64,000 nt of DNA from Ciona intestinalis (taxonomy: Eukaryota; Chordata; Ascidiacea; Phlebobranchia; Cionidae). Made by a program: the position numbers and the translations under genes. The notes beneath the pieces are model-generated. The model was not told the origin of the DNA. It ran no database searches and saw only the letters and a program-made list of their open reading frames with translations. Of this stretch, positions 11,007-22,629 are shown piece after piece (positions within the stretch are counted from its first letter, which is position 1; the number at the start of each line of letters is the position of its first letter). The stretch lies in contig NC_020173.2 in the NCBI RefSeq assembly GCF_000224145.3, positions 4,103,001 to 4,167,000 of the forward strand, in the 5' to 3' direction.

Positions 11007-11515
11007 TTTAATATTCGGTCTTTATGCATTAAAATTAATTTGGAAAACTATAGCCTAATATATATCTGTGCTCGAAACACACTCAATCGCAACAAGACTA
11101 ATGTGCTTCTTCTTGGTAGTCAGCAATTGCCCTCATCAAAACAATAACAAATAATACAAAATCTTTAAGAACAAATCCTATATTTCTGTAATCTGTCATA
11201 CCAAACATTTATTACATTATCGCATGTGAATGGTAACAGAATAATGTATAGTAAGGTGGTGGAAGATGGGAGACCTTTTCAATCTATTTTCTGCTACAAT
11301 TTGGTAGTAAACAAACATTCAAAGATTTTTTTTATAAAACTTTATCCTGACGGCTCCCATAGATCGTTGTTAATTGTTTAAAACACGATCAGGATATTTG
11401 GTTATTATGTGTGAAAGGTGTCCGATCTTCCCCCACCGTACTATCTGTTTTTACTAATCAACCTTTTGTGTATATTGCAACAAACATATACAGCTAGTCC
11501 TTGCTAAATGCACAT
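11007..11515. repeat. Duplicated block B, copy 2
   Basis: This is the second copy of 9811-10325, with small indels, lying just downstream of the stop codon of the SLC43-like gene. The same MITE insertion is present in both copies, so the insertion predates the split of the copies. Confidence 0.9.
11248..11443. mobile_element. MITE, full length (inside block B copy 2)
   Basis: This is the same insertion as 10058-10251, with a few extra T residues in the interior. Confidence 0.85.
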
Positions 11516-11573
11516 CAAAATACCAGTTAAAAAAAACAATTTAAATGCTTCGGTTTAACTTATCTTAGAATCC

Positions 11574-13028
11574 TTAGATAGATTTTTTACTTCGAAGAAA
11601 CAAAACTACAGGATTCACGAACGTTAAAACACACAGACCTAAGAACACCAAGTCCACAACCATAAAATTACCACCAAAAACTTTTACAACTAAAATATTT
11701 ATGGGGTAGTTTAAGAGTGATACCATTGACGCAATGCCTAAGCTAATGCCCTGAAGTTTTCCAAAATGTTCGCTTGGAAATGTGGTGGCAATAAATACGC
11801 CATTTCCGGAGAACAAAAAAGTACGGGCAATGTTCTGTATGACAAATGTGATGTACTGGATTTCTAAAACGGGAATCAGAACAAGTACAGAGAAGATAGT
11901 TGCCATTAAACAGGTGCAGCCGATCGTGATGGATATAGCTCGTTTCCGTACAGCTTGTTCCGAAAATGTGGAAGACTTCCGAAAATACTTTATCATCATG
12001 TCAGTCAACAACCCACCAAAAGGCCCGAGTAATACCCCAGTAAGTTGAATATAGCCAAATGCAGCAACGTATTTTCTTTGTTCTGGGTGGTTACTTGTCA
12101 GTTTCGATAGCCATTGATTAAATGTGGCGAAAAAAAAGTATAGTCGAAGTTGTAGGATAGATATGTACGTCACGTTAAGCCAATATGAAATATCTTTAAG
12201 AGATGAAGAGAACGTTTTCTGTTTATTAATGTCGTTAGTTAGGATGGAAATAGATTCCGAGTTCCCGGAACCATTGTTTTCTGTTTTGTTTTGAATTCCG
12301 TTTGGTGGTGTAGAGATTGTGTTGTTAGAGAAAAAACATTCTGTGAGACCGTACTGGTAACCATCTGGTACGTTGAATGAAACATGCATTCTTGGCATGA
12401 GCACGAATGTGTAAACAAGTGAGAGGAGTAACAAAGCGCCATAGACAGTAAATATTTCAGGTACGGTTGCTCCCAACTCGTAAGCTGACTTCATGACCAC
12501 CATCACCGCTGCTGAAGAATCAAACGCACCATAGATGATTGAAATTACTGTTGCTTGCGCTGCTACGCAAAAGTATCCGATCGGGGCATTAGAAATGATA
12601 ATTGTAAATCCACCTACTGCGAGGATTGGCATTGCTATGTATAACACCAACGAACTTTGTTTGTTCGAGCAAGCAACAGCCACACACGCAAGGATTGATA
12701 TTAAGATACCGCATGATCGAAATTTCCAAGTTCCGAAACGATCAAACAGATAACCGAGTGGGAAAGAAGATATACCGCCAAGCGTGGAGGATAACGTGTA
12801 GACCAGGCTAAGTGCAATATCTTGACTAGGACAATTCAAGATTTTCTCGGAGGAAGCTACAGCTGTGTCGTTCTTTAAATCAGCGGTTTCTATTTCACAT
12901 TTAGAAGAAAAATAACCCTCTCGCTTTAGCACGAAATCCAGGGAAGGCCAACCGAATATTATTCCACCAAATAATAGAGTGTCAAACACAGCAGCAATTA
13001 CTGATAAAACTTGCTTTCGTTCCATCAT
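11574..13028 (-). CDS. SLC43A3-like membrane transporter, intronless
   Basis: This 484-residue major facilitator protein belongs to the SLC43 group (LAT3/LAT4 amino-acid carriers and EEG1/SLC43A3, a nucleobase carrier). Shared landmarks are GIIFGWPSLDFVLKREGYF in the first helix and loop, FPLGYLFDRFGT (the loop 2-3 motif), YGAFDSSAAV in mid-protein, and TTFPSEHFGKLQGISLGI near the C-terminus. About twelve hydrophobic segments are visible, with a glycosylation-rich polar loop (NNTIS, NKTENN, NGSGN) around residues 230-270. Two adjacent methionines start the frame. A possible untranslated exon boundary (AACAG|GTATTCCAG) lies just upstream. The single coding exon is unusual beside its intron-rich neighbours and could mean a retrocopy, though the frame is intact. 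Substrate cannot be assigned from sequence. Confidence 0.88.
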   Translation of the reverse strand: MMERKQVLSVIAAVFDTLLFGGIIFGWPSLDFVLKREGYFSSKCEIETADLKNDTAVASSEKILNCPSQDIALSLVYTLSSTLGGISSFPLGYLFDRFGTWKFRSCGILISILACVAVACSNKQSSLVLYIAMPILAVGGFTIIISNAPIGYFCVAAQATVISIIYGAFDSSAAVMVVMKSAYELGATVPEIFTVYGALLLLSLVYTFVLMPRMHVSFNVPDGYQYGLTECFFSNNTISTPPNGIQNKTENNGSGNSESISILTNDINKQKTFSSSLKDISYWLNVTYISILQLRLYFFFATFNQWLSKLTSNHPEQRKYVAAFGYIQLTGVLLGPFGGLLTDMMIKYFRKSSTFSEQAVRKRAISITIGCTCLMATIFSVLVLIPVLEIQYITFVIQNIARTFLFSGNGVFIATTFPSEHFGKLQGISLGIASMVSLLNYPINILVVKVFGGNFMVVDLVFLGLCVLTFVNPVVLFLRSKKSI

Positions 13029-14333
13029 TATTTTTAATTACTGGAATACCTGTTAAAAATGTAAATTACAGTACGTCATGTTACATTTTAAGCAAGTGAC
13101 GATTAACGCCCTATTTATGTTAAAACTTTGCCACAAATAATTAGCATTCAAAACACTCCATAGTCTTTTTTCTTTGCTCAACACAAACTCTTAACACGTC
13201 ACAAGTCAAATATTCTGCCTTGCTGTTATTCAAACTACTATTATATTGTCTTGGGCTGAAGCTTTCTCTTTTCGGCCTACACGAGTCATGTATAAGCATA
13301 GCTATTATGATACGACTTTTGCCAAGCCTAATAAATAGATCAACAAAAAATCATAACGGTACTAATTTACAAAGGCAAATCAATGAAGGAAATCCTATAA
13401 GCTTTTGCTGGTAATTTTCGTAAATGAGTGCCGCTTAGCCTATGGCGGAAACATTACAGTTTATAACGGTAATACAGTCCCACCGCAACTTTTCGTAAAG
13501 TTGAACTGCAGAAAGTACTGTTGCCCTGGCCCAGGAGTACGGAATTAAAGTAACGCTATATATGTTATAAGCTACAATCACACACCATTTCAATATACAA
13601 AAATAAAATTGGAACGGTACCATGTAGCAGCTGTATTACTGATAAGAACATCAACTTAAATTCTTCCTTTTAAAAAAAAACAGACAAACTATGGTTTCGG
13701 TGTGTGTTAGTATTACAACCGGAGAGCGCGGGAGCTAGACTTAAACTTTGGAACCATTTAAATACAGATTCGGACACCGTGACTCAAAGCGCATTGGCGT
13801 AGTAACAAAAAGATACGAATGCTCGATGCTATGCGTTTTGAGGTAAGGCAGGTAACGTTCTTTACCCTAACCGAGCGGTCAAAAGGGGTTGTCCAAATCC
13901 TCAGCCATACAAAAAATAAACCACTCGTATTACTCACGTGAAAACTTGTGATCAAGCACAGGTGTATGAAACAGCACATTAGTTTTATGAGGATTGTCTT
14001 GCTGTTTTCAACCATTTATTGCAGGTGACACCAGACGTTTGCCAACCCAAAGTTGTCATCACAGTTTTAAGGCGATTAAATTGTCACAAACTCGTTAAAA
14101 TGACACAGTAGAAAACCGAGTGCCATGATGTGCATGTACTGTATATTGGAAACTAAAACGCCAAGCACGCTGGTTATGTCACGTACTATCACATTCAATT
14201 ACCTAACTTTGAAAAGCACATTCAGAAGATTACCCAACAAATAAAGAACAAATATTGTGGGCAGAGTTTTAAATAGTGACAATAAATATGTACACATGAA
14301 GAATAAAATGGGAAAAATTGAGCTCGTTACAAT
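13029..14333. other. Intergenic between FAF1 3' end and SLC43-like gene
   Basis: This is the upstream region of the SLC43-like gene; both neighbours are on the minus strand. Apart from a SINE-like copy at 13846-14025 nothing is recognised. Confidence 0.5.
13846..14025 (-). repeat. SINE-like repeat, diverged
   Basis: GGGTTGTCCAAAT, CAGCCATAC and CAGGTGTATGAAACAGCAC appear in family order on the reverse strand. Confidence 0.55.
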
Positions 14334-17300
14334 TTAAGATTCCGAACATGTATCACTGTCCTGGTCTGGGTTTTCTTCTATTATTAAAGTTTCTTGAGGG
14401 AAAATTTTATTTGATTGAAGACTTGAGCTCATGTCTAGTGTTAGGAGCTATAGAAAGAACAAAATTATTTTGCAGCAAATCTGAATGTAGTTTTCACATA
14501 CATAAAATGCTGCTGCAAAAATTTCTTATTTGGTAAATTATTTTTTTGCACCTATGTTTTACCATCCAATTCAGATTCCTTTCATTGGGAGTAAAATGCT
14601 ATGAAAACAAATACTAAACAGTATTACTATTAGACTTTTATGACTACTGGAAACATATTTGTTCTTGGGTCTAAACACTTTGGAAAAACCCATTGCTTAC
14701 TAATGGGTCGAATTATCAGCAGTGCAGAAAAAATAAAACAACTACTCATAAGCAGGCACAAGGTGTATCAAATAGGCCACAAGTGTTATTACAGGCAAGA
14801 AAAACTAAGTAACATTCATTTAATATTCATATGTTTAAACATATATTGGTTTTAGGCCAATTATATGCTCACTAATGGTTTATCCAAATTATTAGCCATA
14901 CACAAAAAAAGAAAAATCCAGAAAAAGAAAAAAGTAAGTAAAGTAACATTCATTTAATATTCATATGTTTAAACTTACATTTGTTTTAGGCCAAGGTTTC
15001 AGTACACGATGGGTTTGTGGTGTGTAACCTTTTGAACCAACGAAATTAACAAGGGTTTGCAACTTCTCGCTTGCAAGAAATGTTCTCATGAATGTTGTAC
15101 CATCAGGCGCACGGAAACGGACTTTGCTCAACTTAAATAATAAACACAACAATAACTGCATTATTTTTCGTATATAATAGAAATAATGGGCTTCAATAAT
15201 AATGAATGGAAAGCCCAATAATTGTTTTAATAAATAAACAAACTTTTTACCGGTTCTTTACAATCGGGTGATGGTTCATCAGGAATAGATGATCTTAATC
15301 TCTCCATGTCCTCCTCCTTCTTTGTTTCTTCTATTCTCCTTTGCTCCTCCAATTCCTCTATTCTACGAGCTTCAAGCAACTCAGCTTCAACCTGAAGTGG
15401 AAGGTTATTGTAACTTTGGTGCTATAGTTTTTGTCTTTAACAAAATCTGGGTACATTGATTTACAGTTGTATGAATAAATGTAACTTGCTTTATCCTCCC
15501 ATGGCAGTGTGGTCTAAATTAAAAGTCAGATAAAGTAAATACAAAAAAAGCTTTAAAATGTCGCCACCACATATAGTGTGTTAAAGGAAAGCAAATCTTT
15601 ATTTGAATTTCTTGCTCATGATAAATAATGATCAAGTAAATTACTTTAGCCCTGTCAGCCTCCAGTGACATACGATATGCTTCTTCTTGTTCTAACTTGA
15701 TGTTCTCTCTCGCAATTCGAGCATCCTGAAATAAACAAACATAGCTTATCTGCCTATTCATTAGTTTTCTTTAACAAAACACAGTTAAGAGAATTCTGCT
15801 ACCATTGTGGACGTGAGGGTCCTTAGTCAAGGCGTTAAAGCCAATGATAACTTAAATATTTAAACATATAATCTGTCACATATTTTCTGCACCCATCTGT
15901 AATATAAATGGGATACATTCATGATATATCTTATATTATATGACCTATGTATATATATTTACCTAATGGAAAAATTAACCAGACACAAGATTTAGGGGTA
16001 ATAAAACATCTATTTACAAATTAGAGTGTGTGGCAATTTTTTTTTTGAATAAATGTCTGTTTAAAATAGCCTAGTATTGCACCATTTATAAAGCATATGT
16101 TTGCCTATACAAACATACTATTTACACAACACACACATATATAAACAAACCTCTTCTCTTATTTCTTGTTGCTTCCTTTCTTCACTTTCCTCGTATGCGT
16201 TGACAAGTTTAGCCATCAACTCGTTCAAGTCAGAATTGGCTGCAATACATTAATTTAAAAACTCGTTTAAAGAAAAAAAGACACTGATTCAATGAAATAA
16301 AACTGGTTCAATCACTGTGTTAAAACTTGTTCAATGAAATACACTACATATTGGCATACTTATGTGTATTTTGGCTCTACCAGGAAAATACAAGTATAAA
16401 TATGCCTGGCAGCAACAGTTATGCATTGTAGTACTTATGTAATTAAACATACTCGGTGTCATAGACTGTTAAATTAGTCTCATACCTCTTAAACATACAA
16501 TTATATAATTTTAGCGCAACCATAGTTTAATCCATTATTTGGTTAATTTGTACATTATTAACATATAACCCATTACTGTCCTTGGTTGATTAAATCAGTA
16601 CCAGATACTTATTTTCCCAACTATTATTGAAATATACTATATATTCAAGTAAGTACTGCATTCATTATTTCCCCTACCAGTACACTCCCTCACCTTGAAT
16701 TATTGCATTCACTTCACATTGTCTTCCACGTCCATGAGCAATAAGTAACAGAGGATAATTATCTTTCTTCACCTTCCTCACTGTATCAGCGACCCCGGAT
16801 CCCAAGATCTGTTTACAGTCTTGTAGAAATCTGAAAGATAATGATATAGTTATGCTATTGTAAGAGATATTACATTCTATTCTATGTGAGTGAGGTCCCC
16901 TGTTATTCTATTTTATGTGAGTGAGATCTCCGATATTCTTTTCCATTCTATGTGGGTAAGATCTCACAGCTTGGCACGCCATGGGTCCTAAGATTTAGGC
17001 CATGATTTGCCCATTACCCCACAGGGATATTATAAGTTTGTAAAAGATATTATGGCTCTTTTTGTTATCTTGAAAGAACAATTTTTTGACTGTCTGTAAA
17101 ATGGTAATATATGAATGAATGTAACTTGGTTTATTCTAGCGTGACCGAAAAACGACAGTCATTATAACACAGGTGTTTCATACACCTTGTGCCGGTTACG
17201 AGTTACCATGTATGTAATTTTGGGGTAATTTTATTTTTTATACAACCCTTGTGGGTCCACTGGGTTTGAGCAATACATATACATAAATATTTTTATATAG

Positions 17301-20300
17301 TCAAACACTTAGTTATAGAAACAACCTTTCTTTATTGTAAGCTGAGGTGACGTCCCATGCCCAAGATACAAAATGTTGTTCAAGAAAATTGGTGACAGCA
17401 TCTGAACATAGAAGTTGGCTACAGAAGACATTGGCTTGTATGCTTTGATCATGGTGTATGTATATAGCTGTAAGAACAAAGTTCAATTAGATTAGGTATC
17501 TTAGTTCAAATAAAAATATAAACTTAAAAATATGCATTTGACTCGTTTAAAAACCACTGTCCAATAATGAACATATTCACCCAAAAGTTTTCTTTTTCTA
17601 GCATCGCTTCCAAATGCCTTCACTGTTGCATCTTTCAGAGAAAGTGGTAAGAAGTCTGGTCCTCCATGGTAACGAGACATAAACTCGGACTTAAATTGTT
17701 CCAAAGCTACATGAGCATCCATTGCTTTCTCAGGCACTGAAAATAAAAAAATAAAATTTCCTGGTTTCTAAAAATAAAACACAATTTTGTATTAATTGTA
17801 TAAATAATTCAAACAATACAATAAAATTTTATATTAATTGTATAAATAACTTACACATTGTTATATCTAAGAAAAAAGTCCATGTATAATGATTAGATAG
17901 TTAATTTAAGAGCATTGCACCATGTTAAAAAAAGAGGAACTTTGTGTGGAGTTCCCCAAGCAAAGTTAATCCAGACAGTATGTTGTAATGTTGAACATGC
18001 TTCCTTGTTTGTGAAAAATTAAAAAAAAAAAATTGAAATTTTTTTTGAATACTAACATAATCATATGCCATTGTACTAAAAATGCTGTACCAGTATAATA
18101 CTACAGTATCTAACATAGGACTATATTCTCTAGATAAGAATAGTATTTTAACGATTAACAAAAGTCCTAAAAATAAGAAGTAAAACACCTGTTTAATTGA
18201 CTTCACAAAAAATATGTTTCTAAAGCAATGACATTGTAAACTGATAAGAAAAATTAAATATTTTAATTAGATATAATTTTATTTAGGCAATGATCTAAAA
18301 TGCATAATTTTCATTATTTTTATATTTTTATTGGCTACTAAACACTAATTTTAGAAGTTAACAGTATGATTTTAAAATAAAATAGACCACGAACGAATGA
18401 TTTTTACTACTTATTCTTGTGCGACAGGACAACAACGACAAAAAATAAAGTGTCCACTCACTAAGTTGATTTAATCTACTACCCATTGAAGTGGACGAAA
18501 CAAAAATTAAGTCATCTTCATCATCTAGTGCGGATGGTGCATCCATAAACATGTCATCCTCATCACTACTACTATCAACATCCAATCCATTGCTGTGAGA
18601 TGGGGTTGGGGTGGTAGGTTGGGGCATATTTTGTGCAGAATTTTCATCAACATTTAGCTCATGGAGCGTTTTGTTTAGTTTTAAACTTGCAACAGTGCTC
18701 TTTAGATTGGGAAATAGGGGAAAATAAAAAATATAAGAGAAGTTATATATATGTATATATAAATATATATATATATTTTATAAGAAAATTAGAGATAGTT
18801 TTATAATAGGCCTAACTTACATAATCCTTTTTTGCANNNNNNNNNNNNNNNNNNNNNNNNNNNNNNNNNNNNNNNNNNNNNNNNNNNNNNNNNNNNNNNN
18901 NNNNNNNNNNNNNNNNNNNNNNNNNNNNNNNNNNNNNNNNNNNNNNNNNNNNNNNNNNNNNCCATCTTCTTAAAAAATACATTACGGTTTTCAAATCAAG
19001 TTTGGTAAAAACTTTTAAATGCTATGATGCCTTTTTCAAACGTTATATTGGTGGATAATTCCTTCCTCTTTCAAATAAAACCAACTGTAAGAAATTTTAC
19101 CTACTATAAACAAAATTATGAACTTTTATGTGAACACCTGTTTCAAAATGCATATTTGCACTACTCGTCCCTAAGGAGTTAATGGCTTTTTTAAATAGGT
19201 ACATTTTGCAGCTAAATTGCTGAATTTTTAGAATACCAATATTTTATACTTTATTACAAATAACTATCAAACTTTTTAAAATGCAGGAGAGGCAAGGGTA
19301 GTTAGACGCGCATTTTTTAAAATAAAATTGATGCCGATGTTTACAGATTAGTGCAGTTTCAGGAAAATTCAAAATAAGTGTGGCGTCTATAATTGCACAC
19401 ATTAACAATATTCACTTACTGAGGAAAAGCAGAGCATGATAATGGTAGAGGATTCAAATCATCAGCTTCTACTCCAATAGACACATTATTTAAATGTGGA
19501 TGCATTTTAATGTTCATGCGGTTTAAATGGGGGAGATGTAATGCCGATAACACTGTATCATCTGAAGGATGTGGAATTGCTGATTGTACTGGCCATTCCT
19601 CAAACTGTGTCTCTGCTGCTGTTATTCCAAGTTCAATTGAGGCAATCTGTTTCAAATCACCTGAAAAAATGTTGAAAAATTTAATACATATATATATAGG
19701 CTATGCGTTATGCAATATATAAGAGGTATAGTGGGCCTACTGTAATGTACAAAATATCCAAAAATTTCTAATAGTGTTCTTAATAATTAAAAAGTGTATT
19801 TTTACAAAAGTATAAACATTTTTGGTTACCAATAAATGGGACAATAAAAGATAACAAAACATGTACCATTTTACCCCAACCTACAGTACGTGAAAATCAT
19901 TTAAAATTGGAGAACCTTACCAACAGTATTAGAATCGAGAAGTGCAACATCTTTAACTACACCACCAAGCTTACAAGAGAAAGTTAACATTGTTTCAAGT
20001 GTCTGGTGTCCATTGCTTGATTGTGCACTAGAAATATATTTTAAAACCGGTTTAAAAAAACTTGCTCTTTATTTCAGATTTATAGGCCTATAGGCTATAA
20101 AAAGAATATTACACACAGAGCCCACACATAACTGACTTAATTGCATTAAGTTACATAAAAAAATTACAATTCAAAATATATATATTTTAAACCTGAAATT
20201 AATGTAGGATTAAATATGTTATGACTTATGAATCTTATGATAAACATAAACCTAACCTAACAAATAATTTATCAGAATTAATTTGCTCAATATACTATTA

Positions 20301-20703
20301 TCTACTAAAAACAACAAAGAATCATCTCCTTCTAACCCCATAACCCCAACCAATAACCCTTAACTACCAATCTCTAACACTTACCACCCCCAAAATATAG
20401 TAACAATAAATGTGACAAACCCTTGTACACCCTGCATTGGTTCTTGTGTTCCTATTGCAGCATTGACAGCCGTTTGTAAATTCCAATCACATTGCTCAAG
20501 TATTGCCATACTTTCTCCAATGTCTTCATTCCCAGTACAAGCCTAAATGCGAAAGATATTAGAAATCCTACCAACTCACAGAGTGACATACATGGTGTCA
20601 TGGTAACTCAAAAACAAGAGGTATATGAACTTTAAACCAAGTAGCCTCCGTGTTAGTTTAGTTACTCTACCTGGAAATTAGCTAATATTTCATTCTTATC
20701 CAT
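14334..20703 (-). CDS. FAF1: FAS-associated factor 1 (FAF1), UBA-UBL-UAS-UBX protein
   Basis: FAF1 is a p97/VCP cofactor that binds ubiquitylated substrates. Exons found, 5' to 3': 20671-20703, 20421-20542, 19921-20028, 19420-19660, (one probably lost around the N run 18837-18961), 18462-18699, 17581-17736, 17326-17467, 16694-16830, 16151-16239, 15645-15725, 15251-15391, 14979-15131 and 14334-14447. The protein starts MDKNEILANFQACTGNEDIG, the UBA domain. UBL1 follows (LTFSCKLGG...), then an acidic linker (DVDSSSDEDDMFMD). Next is the UAS thioredoxin-like region (FLEQHFVSWAWDVT, FLQDCKQILGSGVADT), a charged coiled coil (LEQEEAYRMSLEADRAK), and the UBX domain (VRFRAPDGTTFMRTFLAS). It ends FPQETLIIEENPDQ plus a short acidic tail. 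Junction phases agree wherever both sides are readable. The second UBL is largely missing. Confidence 0.93.
14640..14905 (-). repeat. SINE-like repeat remnants in FAF1 last intron
   Basis: Two decayed pieces are visible: one around 14690-14800 (ACTAATGGGT, GGCACAAGGTGTAT) and one around 14860-14905 (CACTAATGGTTTATCC, TTAGCCATAC). Confidence 0.4.
15470..15512 (+). repeat. SINE-like repeat, 5' fragment
   Basis: GAATAAATGTAACTTGCTTT followed by ATCCTCCCATGGCAG lies in an FAF1 intron. Confidence 0.45.
17112..17275 (+). repeat. SINE-like repeat, 5' two thirds
   Basis: GAATGAATGTAACTTGGTTT, CAGTCATTATAACACAGGTG, TTTCATACACCTTGTGCCGG and ATGTATGTAA appear in order; the copy stops after CCACTGGGTTTGAGCAAT. 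Confidence 0.7.
18741..18780. repeat. AT microsatellite
   Basis: A TATATATATGTATATATAAA-type simple repeat lies in an FAF1 intron close to the N run. Confidence 0.8.
18837..18961. other. Assembly gap within FAF1
   Basis: This gap falls between the UBL1 exon and the acidic-linker exon. The exon for most of UBL2 has no counterpart in visible sequence and is probably in or beside it. Confidence 0.95.
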
Positions 20704-21764
20704 TCTTACTTTCACTTGAACAAACTTTCGATACGATCAATTAACAAACAACAAGTTTTCAGTCTGTTACTCAAATATTCACATTAAACTACAGGTATTG
20801 TTTACATTTATGACACACAACTTAGCACATGAAAATCTGTAAAAATATAGGGGGTAATCCTGGAGCCAATAAACGTCAAACACCTAATGTAGAAGTGGGA
20901 CATAAAAACATAAATACGTAATTTATAAGTTAAGAAACAAAGAAAGAGGAACAAATTCTTGAAAATCACAGTGTTGACCATAAAAACGCTCGTAACTCGG
21001 TTCACTGCACTCAGCTGTGTATGCAGGTTAGTGGTTAAAAATCGCTTGATTTCGCTGTTTAATAGATTTTGAGCTGTAGGATTATGCTTTATCCAATAAA
21101 GATAGAGTTTAAATTTATTTCAAAGCATCGAAACTTTATTTTGGACGTAATAAATTGACCAACTGACAATTTATTACAAGATAGCGGAGCTCGAATAAAT
21201 GAGCACCTAAAAACCTGAAAAAAACAAAGGTACATTTTCAGGATTTTCCCATAAAGAAGGTGAGTAGAATTAACATGGTATAAATCATATAGATTATTGA
21301 GTGTATAGGTTTATGTTGGCGACATCAGTAAAATGTGTCAAACGACCGCTAAAATTTTTGTTTTTGCGCAACAGAAAACCACAGTAGGAGAGAATTGGGC
21401 AACCGGGGGGATTGTCGAAACACGGACCACTTAAATGAGTCAGTAGATTAAACTTACATAAAAAATTCTCTCTTCGTATACGAAGAAGAAAGGGGAATAT
21501 TTTGCAAGAGAATTTTCATATAGTAGGCCTAACGCAGTAATAAAACAGATTATTATTTTTTTCACATCAGTTTATTAAACAATAGGCCTACACAACACAT
21601 GTATAAAAGGTTAATATCAAAAGATCCGGTTCGCTCTTTTATATTCGTTTTTAAAAAAAAAACAGTATTGTAGCTTGTGTCAGCATCATTTAATTGCCCG
21701 GGTTGCGGCCTTACATTGTATAGCTATGGCGCCCTCTATAACGCGCCTTGTGTATATAGCCTTT

Positions 21765-21862
21765 TTTGCATGGTAATTTGCGTATCAAAATTGTTATAAA
21801 GGGCAGCTTCTGTATATATATATATCCCTTTTTTGCATGGTAGTTCGCGTATCAAAATTGAT
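21765..21862. repeat. Short tandem duplication
   Basis: Two copies of a roughly 70-bp unit ending in CGCGTATCAAAATTG are separated by a short AT microsatellite. Confidence 0.6.
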
Positions 21863-22129
21863 CTCATTTTAGCGCAATATTTTTAAATCATGTTTATATT
21901 AAAATTTCTGATACTTTATTGTACTATTACCAACTAAAAACTAAAAAAATAATACTAAAAAATGATTATGCTATTAAAAGGGAATCTGTCTCCCCCTTGT
22001 ACTTGTTTACTCACATAATGCGAGTAACAACCAACCTCCTACAACAGGCTCGCTTATCTTTGCTAACTTTGTCCTTGCGAGTAAATATACGAGTACTTAC
22101 GCGCGTAATAGATACCATTCGAAAAGGGT

Positions 22130-22321
22130 ATAGTATGGTGGGGGGAGATGGGACACCTTTAGCACATAATATCAAAGCATCCTGATCGTGTTTAAACAAT
22201 TATTAACGGTCTATGGAAGCTGCAAGGATACGGTTTTCTATTTCTTTGAACTTTTTGTTTACTGCCAAATGCAACGAGAAAATAGAATGATTAGGTGTCC
22301 CACCTTCCCCCACTCTACCAT
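22130..22321. mobile_element. MITE, full length, reverse orientation
   Basis: It starts TAGTATGGTGGGGGGAGATG and ends CACCTTCCCCCACTCTACCA. The interior order (TAGCACATAATATC before GTTTACTGCC) is the reverse of the 10058 copy. Confidence 0.85.
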
Positions 22322-22629
22322 ACGTCAGACCTTTCTACAATATTAAAACGAGTGTATGAATTGAACGATTGACGAGAATCATGTATTTACAATAACTGTC
22401 TACAGCGACTTGATTGAACAGTAGAGAAAGTGCACAACACAAGACACTTACTAAGTGCAGAATTTCATAAGAATAGTACACAAGACGAACGTGTGTTACG
22501 TACATCGGGTGGTTTCGTGTGACGTTATATTCTAACAGCACTTGCAGTACGAAACCGAGAAACGCAGAAAAATGTGCAGTCGGAAACTTTATATATAATA
22601 TAGTTCAAATAGCACATAATGTTAAAGTA

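Larger units (their letters stand above)
20704..22629. other. Intergenic: FAF1 promoter side and BLNK-like 3' flank
   Basis: No coding exon is seen. It contains one full MITE (22130-22321) and a tandem duplication around 21765-21862 (TTTTTTGCATGGTA-TT-GCGTATCAAAATTG twice). Confidence 0.55.
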
